NCBI RefSeq assembly: GCF_029626175.1
Contig: NZ_JARUBM010000002.1
Location: 682,001 to 746,000 of the forward strand
Reading direction: 5' to 3'
DNA: 64,000 bases
Source: Micromonospora sp. WMMD1082
GTDB lineage: Bacteria > Actinomycetota > Actinomycetes > Mycobacteriales > Micromonosporaceae
The notes beneath the pieces are model-generated. The model was not told the origin of the DNA, did no database searches, and was given only the letters and a program-made list of their open reading frames with translations. Made by a program: the position numbers and the translations under genes. Positions 33,867 through 42,228 of the stretch are shown here, piece by piece; position 1 is the stretch's first letter; each line of letters starts with the position of its first letter.

Positions 33867-36800
33867 TTAGAGGAGCCAGGGGTGGGGGTTCTGGGGGAGG
33901 TAGCGGCAGGAGACGCCGGTCGAGACGGTGTCGCGCAGGTGGGCGGCGAGCGGCGGATGTCGCTCGTCCAGGCGGCGCAACGTGTCGCGGATGCGTGCCG
34001 TGACCGTCTTGCGGGCCCGCTCCGCCTCGTCGCCGAGCCGCCGGGTGCGCCCGGCCAGCCCGGCAGCCGTGCGCAACTGGTCGATCAGCGCCTGCCGCTC
34101 GGCGTCCAGCGCGGCCATCTTCACCTGGTCGCCGCGCCCGGCCGCCCGGTCGATCTCGTCGTCGAGCTGCTCCAGACGACGCCGGTAGCGGCTCTTCGCC
34201 TCGTCGTCGAGCACCTGGTCACCGCCCATCCGGCGGGCAGCGACGAGTTCCGGCCCCGCGGCCGGGTCGAGCAGCTCGACCGCGGGCACGTCGATACCCG
34301 GGCGGCCGAGCAGCAGGCGCAGGTCGTGCAGCCCCTTGGCGTCGGGCAGATGGGTGGTGGTGCCGTCGTACGTGAGCCGCCAGACCGCTCCATCGCGGCG
34401 GAACTCGTACACCCGGCCCGACCCATCGCCGTCGCCGGCCGACCCTGCCCGCACTGATCCTGCCCGCACTGACCCGGCCAGCATGGACTCCGCCGGCGCC
34501 GACCCGGCCGGCGTCGGCCCTCCCGGAACCCCGTCCGCTCTCCCGCCACCCGGCACCGCACCGCCGGACATCGCACCATCCGATGCCCCGTCACCGGGCA
34601 CCGCACCACCCGACGCACCACCGCCGGGCGTCGCCGCACCGCCACCCGACGTACCGCCGCCGGGCGCCGACGCACCGCCACCGCTCGTCGCGTCGGCTAG
34701 TCGGGTGAGCAGTTGCGGCATGCCGAGGTCGCGGGCCTCCGGCTCGGCGGCGGCACGCAGGGCGGCGGCGCTCGCCGCGTCGCCCGGGCCACCCCGGCCG
34801 GTCAGGGCATCGGCGAGCGCCACCCGGGCGATCAGCGACCAGGGGCGGGCGCCCATCCGGTCGGCGTTGGCGCGGGCGGCGGAAAAACCGGCGACCGCGT
34901 CGTCCCACCGCTGTTCGGCGGCGTCGATCACGGCCAACCAGTGGTCGACCGGGCCGCTGACGTCGCAGCCGAACAGCGACACCAGCCACTGGCCACGGTA
35001 CGGCCGCAGGGCCTGCCGGGCCTCGGCGCAGCGACTCGGGTCGGCGACGGTGGCCTGGGCGCGCAGCCGCAGCCACAGCGGGGAGATCGAGCCGCCGCGC
35101 CCGGTCCCGCTGGCTTCGAGTCGTGCGGTGATGCGGGCCGCGCTCCGGTGGTCGCCGCGCTCGGCGGCGGTGATCGCCCGGAGCAGTTCCAGGTGCGGGT
35201 AGTCACCGCCGGCGAGCCCGTCGAGCAGGGCGTCGATCTCGTCGAAGCGGCCCCGCAGCAGCAGCAACGACCAGCGCAGGTGGTGGCCGAGGAAGGCGTG
35301 GTCGGCGTGCTCCCATTCGGCGAGGTCGCCCAGCTCGGCGTAGCTGGCCTCGGCGCCGGCGAAGTCGCCCCGGAAGGCGCTGGTGATACCGCCGTCGATG
35401 GCGGTGGCCATCCGGTGCCGGGGCCTCTCGGTCTGCCGGCCCTCGGTCACGAAGGCGGTGAGTTCGTCCAGGTAGCGGGGATCACCGAGCTCCAGCAGGG
35501 CCACCCAGCGCAGGGAGGTGGACCAGAGTTCGGTCTCCCGGTCGCCGGTGCGGCGGGCGAGGTCGCGGATCTCCCTGGTCAGGGCGGCTCGGTCGGCGGC
35601 GGTGCCCAACCCCCAGATGGCGTCGTGGCGGGCCCAGAGGGCGAAGGTCAGCGCCTCGTCGTCGTCAATCCGTCGGGCCAGTGCCTCGGTGGCGGCGATC
35701 AGGCCGGCTTCGAGGGTGCTGACCGGGGCGATGTCGTCGGGCTCACCGATGAGCCGCCGGTACGCCTCCCGCACCAGCGCGTCCGTGTCGACGGCCAGCG
35801 CCGCGTTGATCTGACAGTGGCGGTGCACGCGGAGGGCGAACCGGGCCAGCAGCGCCGGATCGTCGATCGTCAGGGCCAGCGCGGCGGTGTCGGCGAGCAG
35901 TCGCCGCGCTTCCTCACCGTCACCGCCGTGGGACAGCCGGTCGGCCAGATCCATCATGATCTTCACCCGTTGGGTATCGTCCCGCACCACCGCCAGCGCC
36001 CGGCGCAGGTGCACGGTGGACTCCTCCAGCGCCAGCCGGCAGCTGGCGTCCCGGGCGGCGGTGACCAGCAGCTCGGTGGAACGGGCCGCGTCGAGGTGCG
36101 CGCCGGCGAGCCAGGCGTGGCGGGCCAGGTCGGCCGGGATCAGCAACCGGTCCAGCGCGACGTGCTCGTCGACGGCACGGACCACGGCGGCATGCCGGGC
36201 CTTGCGGTCGTCGTCGGCCAGACCGTCGTAGAGCGTCTCGCGGACCAGATCGTGGGCGAAGGAGTACCGACCGCCGCCCACGGCGAGCAGCAGTCGCGCG
36301 GTGACCGCGACGTCGAGCAGTTCACCGACCCGCGCCGGCGGCAGACCGGCGCTGGCCGCGAGAACCTCGCCGTGGAACTCCCCGCCCAGCACGGCGGCCA
36401 CGGTGAGCGCGTCCACCACCACGGCGGGCAGGTGATCCAGCCGGCGCCGCACCACCTCCCGTACGCCGGGCGGGATGGCGGTCAGCGTGCCGTCGGCGTG
36501 CCACAGCCGGGCGGTCTGCTCGACGAAGAACGGGTTGCCGCCGGTGCGCCGGTGCACGTCGTCGACGCAGTCGGGGTCGGGCATCCGGCCGGCGGTACGG
36601 GTCATCAGCGCGCCAACCTCGTCGCGGGCCAGGCCGGTGAGGCTGATCGTGGTGGCCTTGGCCACCAGCGACATCAGCAACGGGCGCAGCGGATGGTCAC
36701 CGGCCTCCACCTCCGCGTCCCGGTACGTGCCGACGAGCAGCAGGCGCTCGAACCAGGTGTGCTGTGCCGCGAACTGGAGCAGCCGCACCGACGCCGCGTC

Positions 36801-37469
36801 GGCCCAGTGCAGGTCGTCGAGGATCACCATGACCGGCCGGTGCTGGGAGACGGTGACCAGGGCGGTGGTGACCGCGTCGTAGAGGGCGAACGCCTCCTGC
36901 TCCGCGGCGTCACCCTCGCCGTGCAGGACAGCCGAGGTAAACATGCCATCGCCGGCCGGAGTCAACCCACCGGCGCCGGCCACCATCAGCCTCCCGCCGC
37001 CGGCCGGCGTGGGCGTTTCGCCGCCGGGCACCGCAGCGGGCCCCAGGACTCCCGGGCCCGCCGGGATGGGCGGGCCGCCGCCGGGCGCCGCGGCGGACCT
37101 CAGGATTCCCGGGCCGGAGGTTGCCCCGGAAGGGTACGTGTCACCGAGCAGCAGGGCGAGCGCCGGCTCGGCGGACTCCCGGGCCACCGCCCAGTCGCCG
37201 GACGACCGTCGCAGCCCGCGCAGCACCTGGGTCCAGGGCCAGTAGCCGGGCGCGCTCGCCGAGTCCCAACAGGCGGCGCCGAGCACCAGCGCGCCCTGCC
37301 GGCGGGCCTCGTCGGCGGCGTCGGTCACCAGGGTTGTCTTGCCGATGCCGGGCTCGCCGGCCACCAGGACGAGGCCGCCGTGGCTGCCCGCGGCCCGGTC
37401 CACCTCGGCGCGCAGCAGGCCGGCGGGGTGGTCCCGCCCGATCATGACTCCGCCGGACCGCGCCTTCAT
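33867..37469 (-). CDS. Large STAND AAA-ATPase with low-complexity insertions
   Basis: A 1200-residue signal-transduction ATPase of the LuxR/MalT-like type but without a LuxR helix-turn-helix. Walker A GEPGIGKT (38-45) and Walker B MVILDDLHWADAAS (about 214-227) are separated by a Gly/Pro/Ala-rich insertion (about 113-188). A winged-helix-like region and a TPR-like helical region (about 400-970) follow, then a second low-complexity linker. The C-terminal 200 residues carry YEFRRDGAVWRLTYDG, HLPDAKGLHDLRLLL and a long helix, a module common in actinomycete ATPases of this class. ATG 37469 or ATG 37445 (with GGAG just before it) could start it. Likely a sensor or transcriptional co-regulator; ligand unknown. 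Confidence 0.85.
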   Translation of the reverse strand: MKARSGGVMIGRDHPAGLLRAEVDRAAGSHGGLVLVAGEPGIGKTTLVTDAADEARRQGALVLGAACWDSASAPGYWPWTQVLRGLRRSSGDWAVARESAEPALALLLGDTYPSGATSGPGILRSAAAPGGGPPIPAGPGVLGPAAVPGGETPTPAGGGRLMVAGAGGLTPAGDGMFTSAVLHGEGDAAEQEAFALYDAVTTALVTVSQHRPVMVILDDLHWADAASVRLLQFAAQHTWFERLLLVGTYRDAEVEAGDHPLRPLLMSLVAKATTISLTGLARDEVGALMTRTAGRMPDPDCVDDVHRRTGGNPFFVEQTARLWHADGTLTAIPPGVREVVRRRLDHLPAVVVDALTVAAVLGGEFHGEVLAASAGLPPARVGELLDVAVTARLLLAVGGGRYSFAHDLVRETLYDGLADDDRKARHAAVVRAVDEHVALDRLLIPADLARHAWLAGAHLDAARSTELLVTAARDASCRLALEESTVHLRRALAVVRDDTQRVKIMMDLADRLSHGGDGEEARRLLADTAALALTIDDPALLARFALRVHRHCQINAALAVDTDALVREAYRRLIGEPDDIAPVSTLEAGLIAATEALARRIDDDEALTFALWARHDAIWGLGTAADRAALTREIRDLARRTGDRETELWSTSLRWVALLELGDPRYLDELTAFVTEGRQTERPRHRMATAIDGGITSAFRGDFAGAEASYAELGDLAEWEHADHAFLGHHLRWSLLLLRGRFDEIDALLDGLAGGDYPHLELLRAITAAERGDHRSAARITARLEASGTGRGGSISPLWLRLRAQATVADPSRCAEARQALRPYRGQWLVSLFGCDVSGPVDHWLAVIDAAEQRWDDAVAGFSAARANADRMGARPWSLIARVALADALTGRGGPGDAASAAALRAAAEPEARDLGMPQLLTRLADATSGGGASAPGGGTSGGGAATPGGGASGGAVPGDGASDGAMSGGAVPGGGRADGVPGGPTPAGSAPAESMLAGSVRAGSVRAGSAGDGDGSGRVYEFRRDGAVWRLTYDGTTTHLPDAKGLHDLRLLLGRPGIDVPAVELLDPAAGPELVAARRMGGDQVLDDEAKSRYRRRLEQLDDEIDRAAGRGDQVKMAALDAERQALIDQLRTAAGLAGRTRRLGDEAERARKTVTARIRDTLRRLDERHPPLAAHLRDTVSTGVSCRYLPQNPHPWLL
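34435..34685. repeat. Low-complexity minisatellite in the STAND ATPase linker
   Basis: Degenerate short tandem units, including cctgcccgcactga twice, encode an 80-residue Gly/Ser/Ala/Pro linker (units such as GGGASAPGGGTS and GSVRAGSVRAGSAG). Length is probably variable between strains. Confidence 0.6.
36906..37133. repeat. Low-complexity insertion between Walker A and B of the STAND ATPase
   Basis: Encodes about 76 residues of PAG/PGG-rich units (AAAPGGGPPIPAGPG, then AAVPGGETPTPAGGG), absent from normal members at this position. Likely an expandable surface loop. Confidence 0.55.
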
Positions 37470-37703
37470 GGCAACCGACGGTAGCCGACGCCACCGACAC
37501 GGCGAGGGCCCCGGCCTCGTGGATGGGCCCCGGCTCGTGGCTCGGCGGGGCGCTGACCAGCGGCGACGGAATGCAGGATGAATGGACTCACGCCGTCGTC
37601 TATCACCGGGATTCATGTCGGCGTCCCGATAGAACGGCGATTCAGATGATCTGTTGCCGTCTATAGCGTGGAGTGTGCGCAGGCCGTCAGAGAAAGGCGG
37701 ACC

Positions 37704-38366
37704 ATGAAATCCCTATCTGCTTCGTTGTCCCGGCGCGGGCTGCTCGCCGGCACCGCGGTCGCCTCGGCCGCCGCCGTCACCGCAACCGTCGCCACCTCAC
37801 CCGCCGTCGCGGCCAGCCCGGTCCGCGCGGCACCACCGGCGGTCACCCGCGACGGGATCGCCACCGCACGACTGGCCGCCCCGGCGGCCCTCCAACCCGA
37901 CCTGCACGAGCGGCTGGGCGCCTGGCTGGCCTTCTGGTCGGCGAACTCGCCGCGTGGTTGGAGCGTCCCCACCGAGGTGGCCGGCGAAGCCGACCCCGCC
38001 GGGGACGCGTTCACCCTGCACGCCGTCTGGGTCGTGGTGGACGATCGGCCGTTCGACGCCTTCGTCGCCGGTCGGGCCGACCTCGCCCACCTGGGCACCC
38101 TGGCCAGCCTGCACCACCACTTCGGGCAGGTCACCGCCGACGCCGGTGGTGGGCTGCGGGTGGTCGACAGTGAGCCCGGGTTCACCGGTACGCCCGAGCA
38201 GGTGGCCTTCGCGGTCGCGGCCTGCCGCCAGCTGTGGGGCGTGCGTACCGCCGGTGTCGCGACGTGGCGGCACCAGGTCGGCTCCCTCGACGCGGCCTCC
38301 CGCTCCGGCTGGGCGGCCTTCACCAGGGCGGCCCTGCGGCGCGGGCTGCGGACCGACACGTACTGA
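37704..38366 (+). CDS. Tat-exported protein of unknown function, first gene of a three-gene operon
   Basis: A 220-residue protein. A twin-arginine signal (SLSRRGLLAGTAVASAAA, RR at 10-11) ends near AVA-A at 36/37. The mature domain of about 170 residues has no family I recognise. Features are an HHHFG stretch near 140 that could bind metal, WVVVDDRPFDAFVAG, and a C-terminal WRHQVGSLDAASRSGWAAF. ATG at 37704 has AAAGGCGG upstream. It is followed after 18 nt by the 86-residue gene and then the Cys-rich gene, so all three probably act together. Tat export suggests a folded, cofactor- or metal-loaded protein. Confidence 0.72.
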   Translation: MKSLSASLSRRGLLAGTAVASAAAVTATVATSPAVAASPVRAAPPAVTRDGIATARLAAPAALQPDLHERLGAWLAFWSANSPRGWSVPTEVAGEADPAGDAFTLHAVWVVVDDRPFDAFVAGRADLAHLGTLASLHHHFGQVTADAGGGLRVVDSEPGFTGTPEQVAFAVAACRQLWGVRTAGVATWRHQVGSLDAASRSGWAAFTRAALRRGLRTDTY

Positions 38367-38384
38367 CGAACCGGAGGAAACAGC

Positions 38385-38645
38385 ATGGCACGCCACGAGT
38401 TCCGCTTCGTGGTCGACGGCGTCGACCTCACACCCGACCAGCAGAGTCAGATCGCCGGTGAGATCCAGAAGGCCGGCCTGGCCGCGCTCTCGGTCGCCGG
38501 CACCAAGCTCACCAACCCGCTCGCCCTCGGCCACGCCAACCTGCGGCTGCGGCCCGAGTGGTACGGCCTGTGGGTGATCGACGGTCCGTTCGCCCAGGAC
38601 CTCGGCCAGAAGATCAATGACATCGGCTTCTGGTTGCAGAAGTGA
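38385..38645 (+). CDS. 86-residue conserved protein, second gene of the Tat/Cys-rich operon
   Basis: Begins MARHEFRFVVDGVDLTPDQQ and continues with a helix (IAGEIQKAGLAALSVAG), a middle part TNPLALGHANLRLRPEWYGLWVIDG and ends in an aromatic GFWLQK. GGAGGAAA 5 nt before the ATG is the strongest ribosome site in the operon, so it may be the most abundant product. No signal peptide. The size and the N-terminal helical part followed by a short C-terminal segment could suit a peptide precursor or a small partner protein. No function known. Confidence 0.72.
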   Translation: MARHEFRFVVDGVDLTPDQQSQIAGEIQKAGLAALSVAGTKLTNPLALGHANLRLRPEWYGLWVIDGPFAQDLGQKINDIGFWLQK

Positions 38646-39046
38646 CCCCAACGTCAGACCGGCCGGTCCCGCCGGAGCGGATGTGCCCGAGTACGCCCGC
38701 GGACAACGCCACGGTCTTCCTCGGCATGATCACTCCGGCGGGTCGGGTCGCCTATGTCACCCCGGCGATGCCCGCCGAGGTGGCCGTCACCGCGGCGGCG
38801 GAGGCCGACGCCCCGGTGGAGGCGAGGTACCGCCTCGCCGGTCCCTGCGTCACCAGCCGGTGCGGCTTCTGGACCGGCGAGCACTGCGGGCTGGGCGAAC
38901 GCCTCGCCGCCTCGTACGCGGAGATCGCCGGTGAACCGGAGGCGGACCTGCCGCGCTGCGCCATCCGGCGGACCTGCCGCTGGTTCGCCGAGCAGGGTTC
39001 CGCCGCCTGCGCCGCCTGCGCCCACGTGGTCACCGACGCCCGCTGA
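38642..39046 (+). CDS. Cys-rich protein, third gene of the operon
   Basis: A 134-residue protein. Seven Cys crowd the C-terminal half with spacing C-x4-C-x7-C-x23-C-x5-C-x10-C-x2-C (residues 69, 74, 82, 106, 112, 123, 126), plus Cys15. Segments RCGFWTGEHCGLG and CRWFAEQGSAACAACAHVV resemble metal- or Fe-S-binding loops. GTG start overlaps the 86-residue gene stop by GTGA. No signal peptide, so it is probably cytosolic, where it could load or modify the small protein. Not a family I can name. Confidence 0.7.
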   Translation: MTPTSDRPVPPERMCPSTPADNATVFLGMITPAGRVAYVTPAMPAEVAVTAAAEADAPVEARYRLAGPCVTSRCGFWTGEHCGLGERLAASYAEIAGEPEADLPRCAIRRTCRWFAEQGSAACAACAHVVTDAR

Positions 39047-39139
39047 CCGCCCACTCCCCCGCCCCCCACGACATGCCGCAACTCGGGCCATCTCGCGAGC
39101 GCGAACGCCCGACATGCCGCACGTCGCTGCCGGAGCCAG

Positions 39140-39167
39140 TCCGCCGGCGGACCGATCCGCCGGCGGA
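39140..39167. terminator. Double-palindrome terminator
   Basis: Two copies of the self-complementary tccgccggcgga separated by ccga pair as a 12-bp hairpin. It lies between the Cys-rich gene and the convergent DHA2 exporter. Confidence 0.65.
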
Positions 39168-39171
39168 GGGC

Positions 39172-40770
39172 TCAGTGCACGACGACGGGGGTGCTGGGTT
39201 GGTCGCCGGGCTGGTCGTCGAGCAGGTGTGACCGCTCCCGCCGCCTGGGCAGGAACGCGGCCGGGATGAACGTCGCCGCCACCAGCGCGAAGGCCACCCA
39301 GAAGGTCGTGGCGAAGGAGTTGGCGGCGAAGTCGAGACCACGCTCGATGATCGAGGGGTCGGGAAGCTGCTGCGCCAGTTCCGGCCGCTGCTGGGCGGCG
39401 ATCGCCAGGCCGGCCTCGGTGACCGGCTCGCCGTTCGGGCCGGCCAGGCCGGGGATCGGCCGGGAGCCGTTCAGCTCGTTGGTGAGGATCACCGACATCA
39501 CGGCGGCACCAACGGAACCACCGATCTGCTGGAGGATGTTCACCAGCGTGGAGCCTCGGGCCACCTCGTGCCCGGTCAGCGTCTTCAGCGCCGACGTCAT
39601 GATCGGCATCATCGTGCCGCCCATGCCCAGGCCCATGACGAACAGCGAGCCGCAGAGCAGCACGTACGAGGTGTCCGCGTCGAGTTGGGTGAAGGTGAAG
39701 AACCCGGCGACGATGAGCGCCAGCGCGAACGGCACCGTCCGGCCTACCGGCACCTTGTCGGCGAGCATGCCGGCGATCGGCATGGTGACCATGGCGCCGA
39801 TGCCCTGCGGCGCCATCAGCAGGCCGGCGTGCAGCGTCGACTCACCGCGCACCTGCAGGAAGTAGCTCGGGAACAGCAGCCCGGCGCCCATGAACGCGAT
39901 GATGAAGACGAACAGGGTCACCGCCGCGATGGTCAGCCGGCGGTTGCGGAACAGCCGCAGGTCGAGCAGCGGGTGCTGCGGCTTGAAGCTGTAGATGACG
40001 AACGACACCACCAGCGCGGCGCCGATCAGCATCGGCACCCACACCTTGGCGTCGGCAAACGTGCCGGCCTCGGGCAGCGTGGAGACGCCGTAGAGGAAGA
40101 GGGCGAGGCCCGGCGAGAGCATCAGCATGCCGAGGAAGTCGAACGACTCGGATGGCTGGGGGTTGTCCTTCGGCAGGGCCCACTGCGCGTAGGCCAGCGC
40201 GAGAACGCCGATCGGCAGGTTGATCAGGAAGATCCAGTGCCAGCTCGCCACGTCGATCAGCCAGCCGCCGAGGATCGGGCCGCCGATCGGGCCGAGCAGC
40301 ATCGGGATGCCGAGGACGGCCATCAACCGGCCGATCCGGTTCGGCCCGGCCGCCCGGGTCATGATCGCCATGCCGATCGGCATGAGCATGCCGCCGCCGA
40401 GGCCCTGCAGGACCCGGTACGTGATCAACTCACCGATCGTGTCGGCGGTGGCGCAGAGGCCGGAGCCGATGGTGAACAGCGCCAGGGCCATCATGTAGAG
40501 GCGTTTGGTGCCGAACCGGTCGGCGGCCCACCCGCTGAGCGGGATGACCGTGGCCAGCGCGAGCGTGTAACCGGTCATCGTCCACGCGACCCGGGCGTAC
40601 GACGCGTCGAACTCGCTCTGGAACGTCGGCAGCGCGACGCTGACCACCGTCACGTCGAGGATCGACATGATCGCACCGAGCACGACGACGCCGGCCACCT
40701 TGAGCACCGCGGCGTCGAGCTTGTCCGAGGTCGGGACAGGCTGCGGTGCCGCGACGGATTGCTGTGTCAC
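39172..40770 (-). CDS. DHA2-family (14-TMS) MFS drug exporter
   Basis: A 532-residue proton-driven multidrug exporter with 14 predicted helices. Motif D-like ILDVTVVSVALPTFQ, motif A GWAADRFGTKRLY (after helix 2), motif B LITYRVLQGLGGGMLMP and motif C LGIPMLLGPIGGPILGGWL identify the DHA2/EmrB class. A GTG at 40770 with AGGAGAC 5 nt upstream is preferred. Its promoter region holds a palindrome AAACCG-N4-CGGTTT, a possible repressor site, but no TetR gene adjoins. Substrate unknown. Confidence 0.93.
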   Translation of the reverse strand: MTQQSVAAPQPVPTSDKLDAAVLKVAGVVVLGAIMSILDVTVVSVALPTFQSEFDASYARVAWTMTGYTLALATVIPLSGWAADRFGTKRLYMMALALFTIGSGLCATADTIGELITYRVLQGLGGGMLMPIGMAIMTRAAGPNRIGRLMAVLGIPMLLGPIGGPILGGWLIDVASWHWIFLINLPIGVLALAYAQWALPKDNPQPSESFDFLGMLMLSPGLALFLYGVSTLPEAGTFADAKVWVPMLIGAALVVSFVIYSFKPQHPLLDLRLFRNRRLTIAAVTLFVFIIAFMGAGLLFPSYFLQVRGESTLHAGLLMAPQGIGAMVTMPIAGMLADKVPVGRTVPFALALIVAGFFTFTQLDADTSYVLLCGSLFVMGLGMGGTMMPIMTSALKTLTGHEVARGSTLVNILQQIGGSVGAAVMSVILTNELNGSRPIPGLAGPNGEPVTEAGLAIAAQQRPELAQQLPDPSIIERGLDFAANSFATTFWVAFALVAATFIPAAFLPRRRERSHLLDDQPGDQPSTPVVVH

Positions 40771-40891
40771 GAAGTCTCCTGAAGTCGGATCGACCGAACG
40801 GACGAGCGGTGGTGGCGGCGTCGACCTGCCAGGGTCGGCACGACGTGCGGAAGAGGCAGGCCCGCAGGGCAGACTAGCCGCCGGCACCGAC

Positions 40892-40907
40892 AAACCGCCG
40901 CCGGTTT
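40892..40907. promoter_or_regulatory. Candidate operator upstream of the DHA2 exporter
   Basis: AAACCG-CCGC-CGGTTT, a perfect 6-bp inverted repeat about 120 nt before the exporter start. Size and place fit a TetR or MarR dimer site; the regulator is not in view. Confidence 0.35.
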
Positions 40908-40993
40908 AGCGGCTGGCAGACCGCTCTGTGAGCACCGCCACGCCGCGCCGGCGCCGAGCACGCCGACAAGGGGACAGACGGGTCAGCTGAGCC

Positions 40994-41599
40994 CTACTGC
41001 TGGGGTTGCAGACCGGCGACCTCGTGCCGGAAGAAGGAGTCGAAGGACTCGGCCTCGGTGAGCAGCGACTCGATCTGCACCCGGCAGGCCCGGACCACGC
41101 CCGGCTCGACCACCTTCCGGGCGCCCACCGGCGTGCCCGACGGGTCGTACATCACCTCGTAGAGGACCCGGTCGCCGAGCACCATCAGCTCCGGGATCCG
41201 GCCATGCTTGCCCTCGAAGCCGGCCAGCCGGTCCGCGCCGAGTATCCGGATCCGTTCGCCGGCGGCCGCGCGGTGGCGCAGGGTGTGCAGTTCCCAGATC
41301 AGATACGGCGACAACGGCCGCTCCACGATCCGCAGCCGGCGCAACCCGGAGCCGGCCCGATCGAGCGCCTCGAAGAACCGGACGGTCTCCGGATCCGGCT
41401 CCGCCGCGAGTCCCATCGCCTCGTCCCAGCGCCCCTGCGCGAAGGCCTCCCAGGCGGGGTTGCCGGGCTCACGCAACGTCTGCAAGCGCTGCGTCCGCAG
41501 GATCGGACCGTCGACCGAGCCCACGGCCTCGGCGAAGTCCTCGTCGTAGCCGGCGAGACTCAACCGCTCCCCGGCCGCAGACCTGAGCACGTCACGCAT
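40994..41599 (-). CDS. DUF6879-family protein
   Basis: A 201-residue protein matching what I know as DUF6879. It has ILRTQRLQTLREPGNPAWEAFAQGRWDEA near residue 34, RLRIVERPLSPYLIWELHTLRHRAAAGERIRILG in the middle and a C-terminal SLLTEAESFDSFFRHEV. DUF6879 proteins usually occur beside XRE regulators and DUF397-type partners in actinomycetes, in loci that may affect development or defence. Here the nearest XRE gene is 1.1 kb away. ATG at 41599 with GGAG 4-5 nt upstream. Monocistronic; function not established. Confidence 0.82.
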   Translation of the reverse strand: MRDVLRSAAGERLSLAGYDEDFAEAVGSVDGPILRTQRLQTLREPGNPAWEAFAQGRWDEAMGLAAEPDPETVRFFEALDRAGSGLRRLRIVERPLSPYLIWELHTLRHRAAAGERIRILGADRLAGFEGKHGRIPELMVLGDRVLYEVMYDPSGTPVGARKVVEPGVVRACRVQIESLLTEAESFDSFFRHEVAGLQPQQ

Positions 41600-41658
41600 C
41601 CGACTCCACCACGCTCCCTCACGGTGACGGATCGAACACTCACAATATGACAGCGTCT

Positions 41659-41700
41659 CCCGACACGCCCGCCAAGGGAATCGCGCCAGCGCGTGTCGGG
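41659..41700. terminator. Terminator-like hairpin after the CxND-DivIVA operon
   Basis: Ten-bp arms cccgacacgc / gcgtgtcggg around a 22-nt loop, 17 nt beyond the stop of the 83-residue gene and upstream of the DUF6879 gene. Confidence 0.45.
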
Positions 41701-41716
41701 CATGCCGGGGAGGCTA

Positions 41717-41968
41717 CTACTCTTCGGTGGCCGCGCACGGCCCGTCGTGGTCGTCGCGACGCCGGCAGCGGCCAGCGCCGCCGATCTTGAGATCACACCA
41801 CACTCGGGTACGCACCAACTGGTGGTCCTCCTCGCTGAGCGTTGCCTCGCCGAAGTCGATGCTCGGGATGTGCCCGAGCGAGTCGCGCAGCGCCTCGGCG
41901 AGCCTGGTCGCCTCGTCGCGGCTGGTCAGCGTCGTGGCGAGGTGGATGATCCAGCGGGGTGCGATCAT
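41717..41968 (-). CDS. 83-residue hypothetical protein, third gene of the CxND-DivIVA operon
   Basis: From the ATG at 41968 (ATGA overlap with the DivIVA-like stop) it reads MIAPRWIIHLATTLTSRDEATRLAEALRDSLGH and ends with CDLKIGGAGRCRRRDDHDGPC. The helix of about 25 residues and the Cys/Arg-rich tail have no family I recognise. A longer start at 42034 would overlap the DivIVA-like gene by 70 nt and is less likely. Translational coupling suggests a complex with its two partners. Confidence 0.65.
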   Translation of the reverse strand: MIAPRWIIHLATTLTSRDEATRLAEALRDSLGHIPSIDFGEATLSEEDHQLVRTRVWCDLKIGGAGRCRRRDDHDGPCAATEE

Positions 41969-42228
41969 CGCGGCCGCCGGGTGTTCGGTGAGCCATGTGG
42001 CGCATGCCGACAGCCGGTGTGCCGGGACTGCCACTGCCGCAACGCCTGCCGGATGCGTTCCGTCTCGGTGTTCGCCGTCGTCAGCTCCCGGTGCAGCCGT
42101 TCGAGTTCGTCGGCCACCCGGTCGAGGTAGTCGCGCACCTGGTCCGCGTCGAGGCCACGCCAGCGACTGTCGAAGACAGCGGTGCGAAGGTGATGCGGAT
42201 GCAACCGCTCCCCGGGCACGTAGATCAT
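41965..42228 (-). CDS. Short DivIVA-domain protein
   Basis: An 87-residue protein. The N-terminal half matches the DivIVA crossed-loop and first coiled coil: TAVFDSRWRGLDADQVRDYLDRVADELERLHREL. A further helix follows to about 68 and then a basic tail (CRHAPHGSPNTRRPR). True DivIVA/Wag31 recruits polar growth machinery at curved membrane. This version lacks the long tetramerising coiled coil and may only bind membrane or partners. The ATG overlaps the CxND gene stop by ATGA and its own stop overlaps the next gene likewise. Confidence 0.8.
   Translation of the reverse strand: MIYVPGERLHPHHLRTAVFDSRWRGLDADQVRDYLDRVADELERLHRELTTANTETERIRQALRQWQSRHTGCRHAPHGSPNTRRPR

Noticed and set aside
34713..37484. 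Long open frame (over 900 codons) on the plus strand
   Set aside because: Antisense to the STAND ATPase, whose Walker motifs and helical repeats are clear; high-GC DNA keeps antisense frames open.
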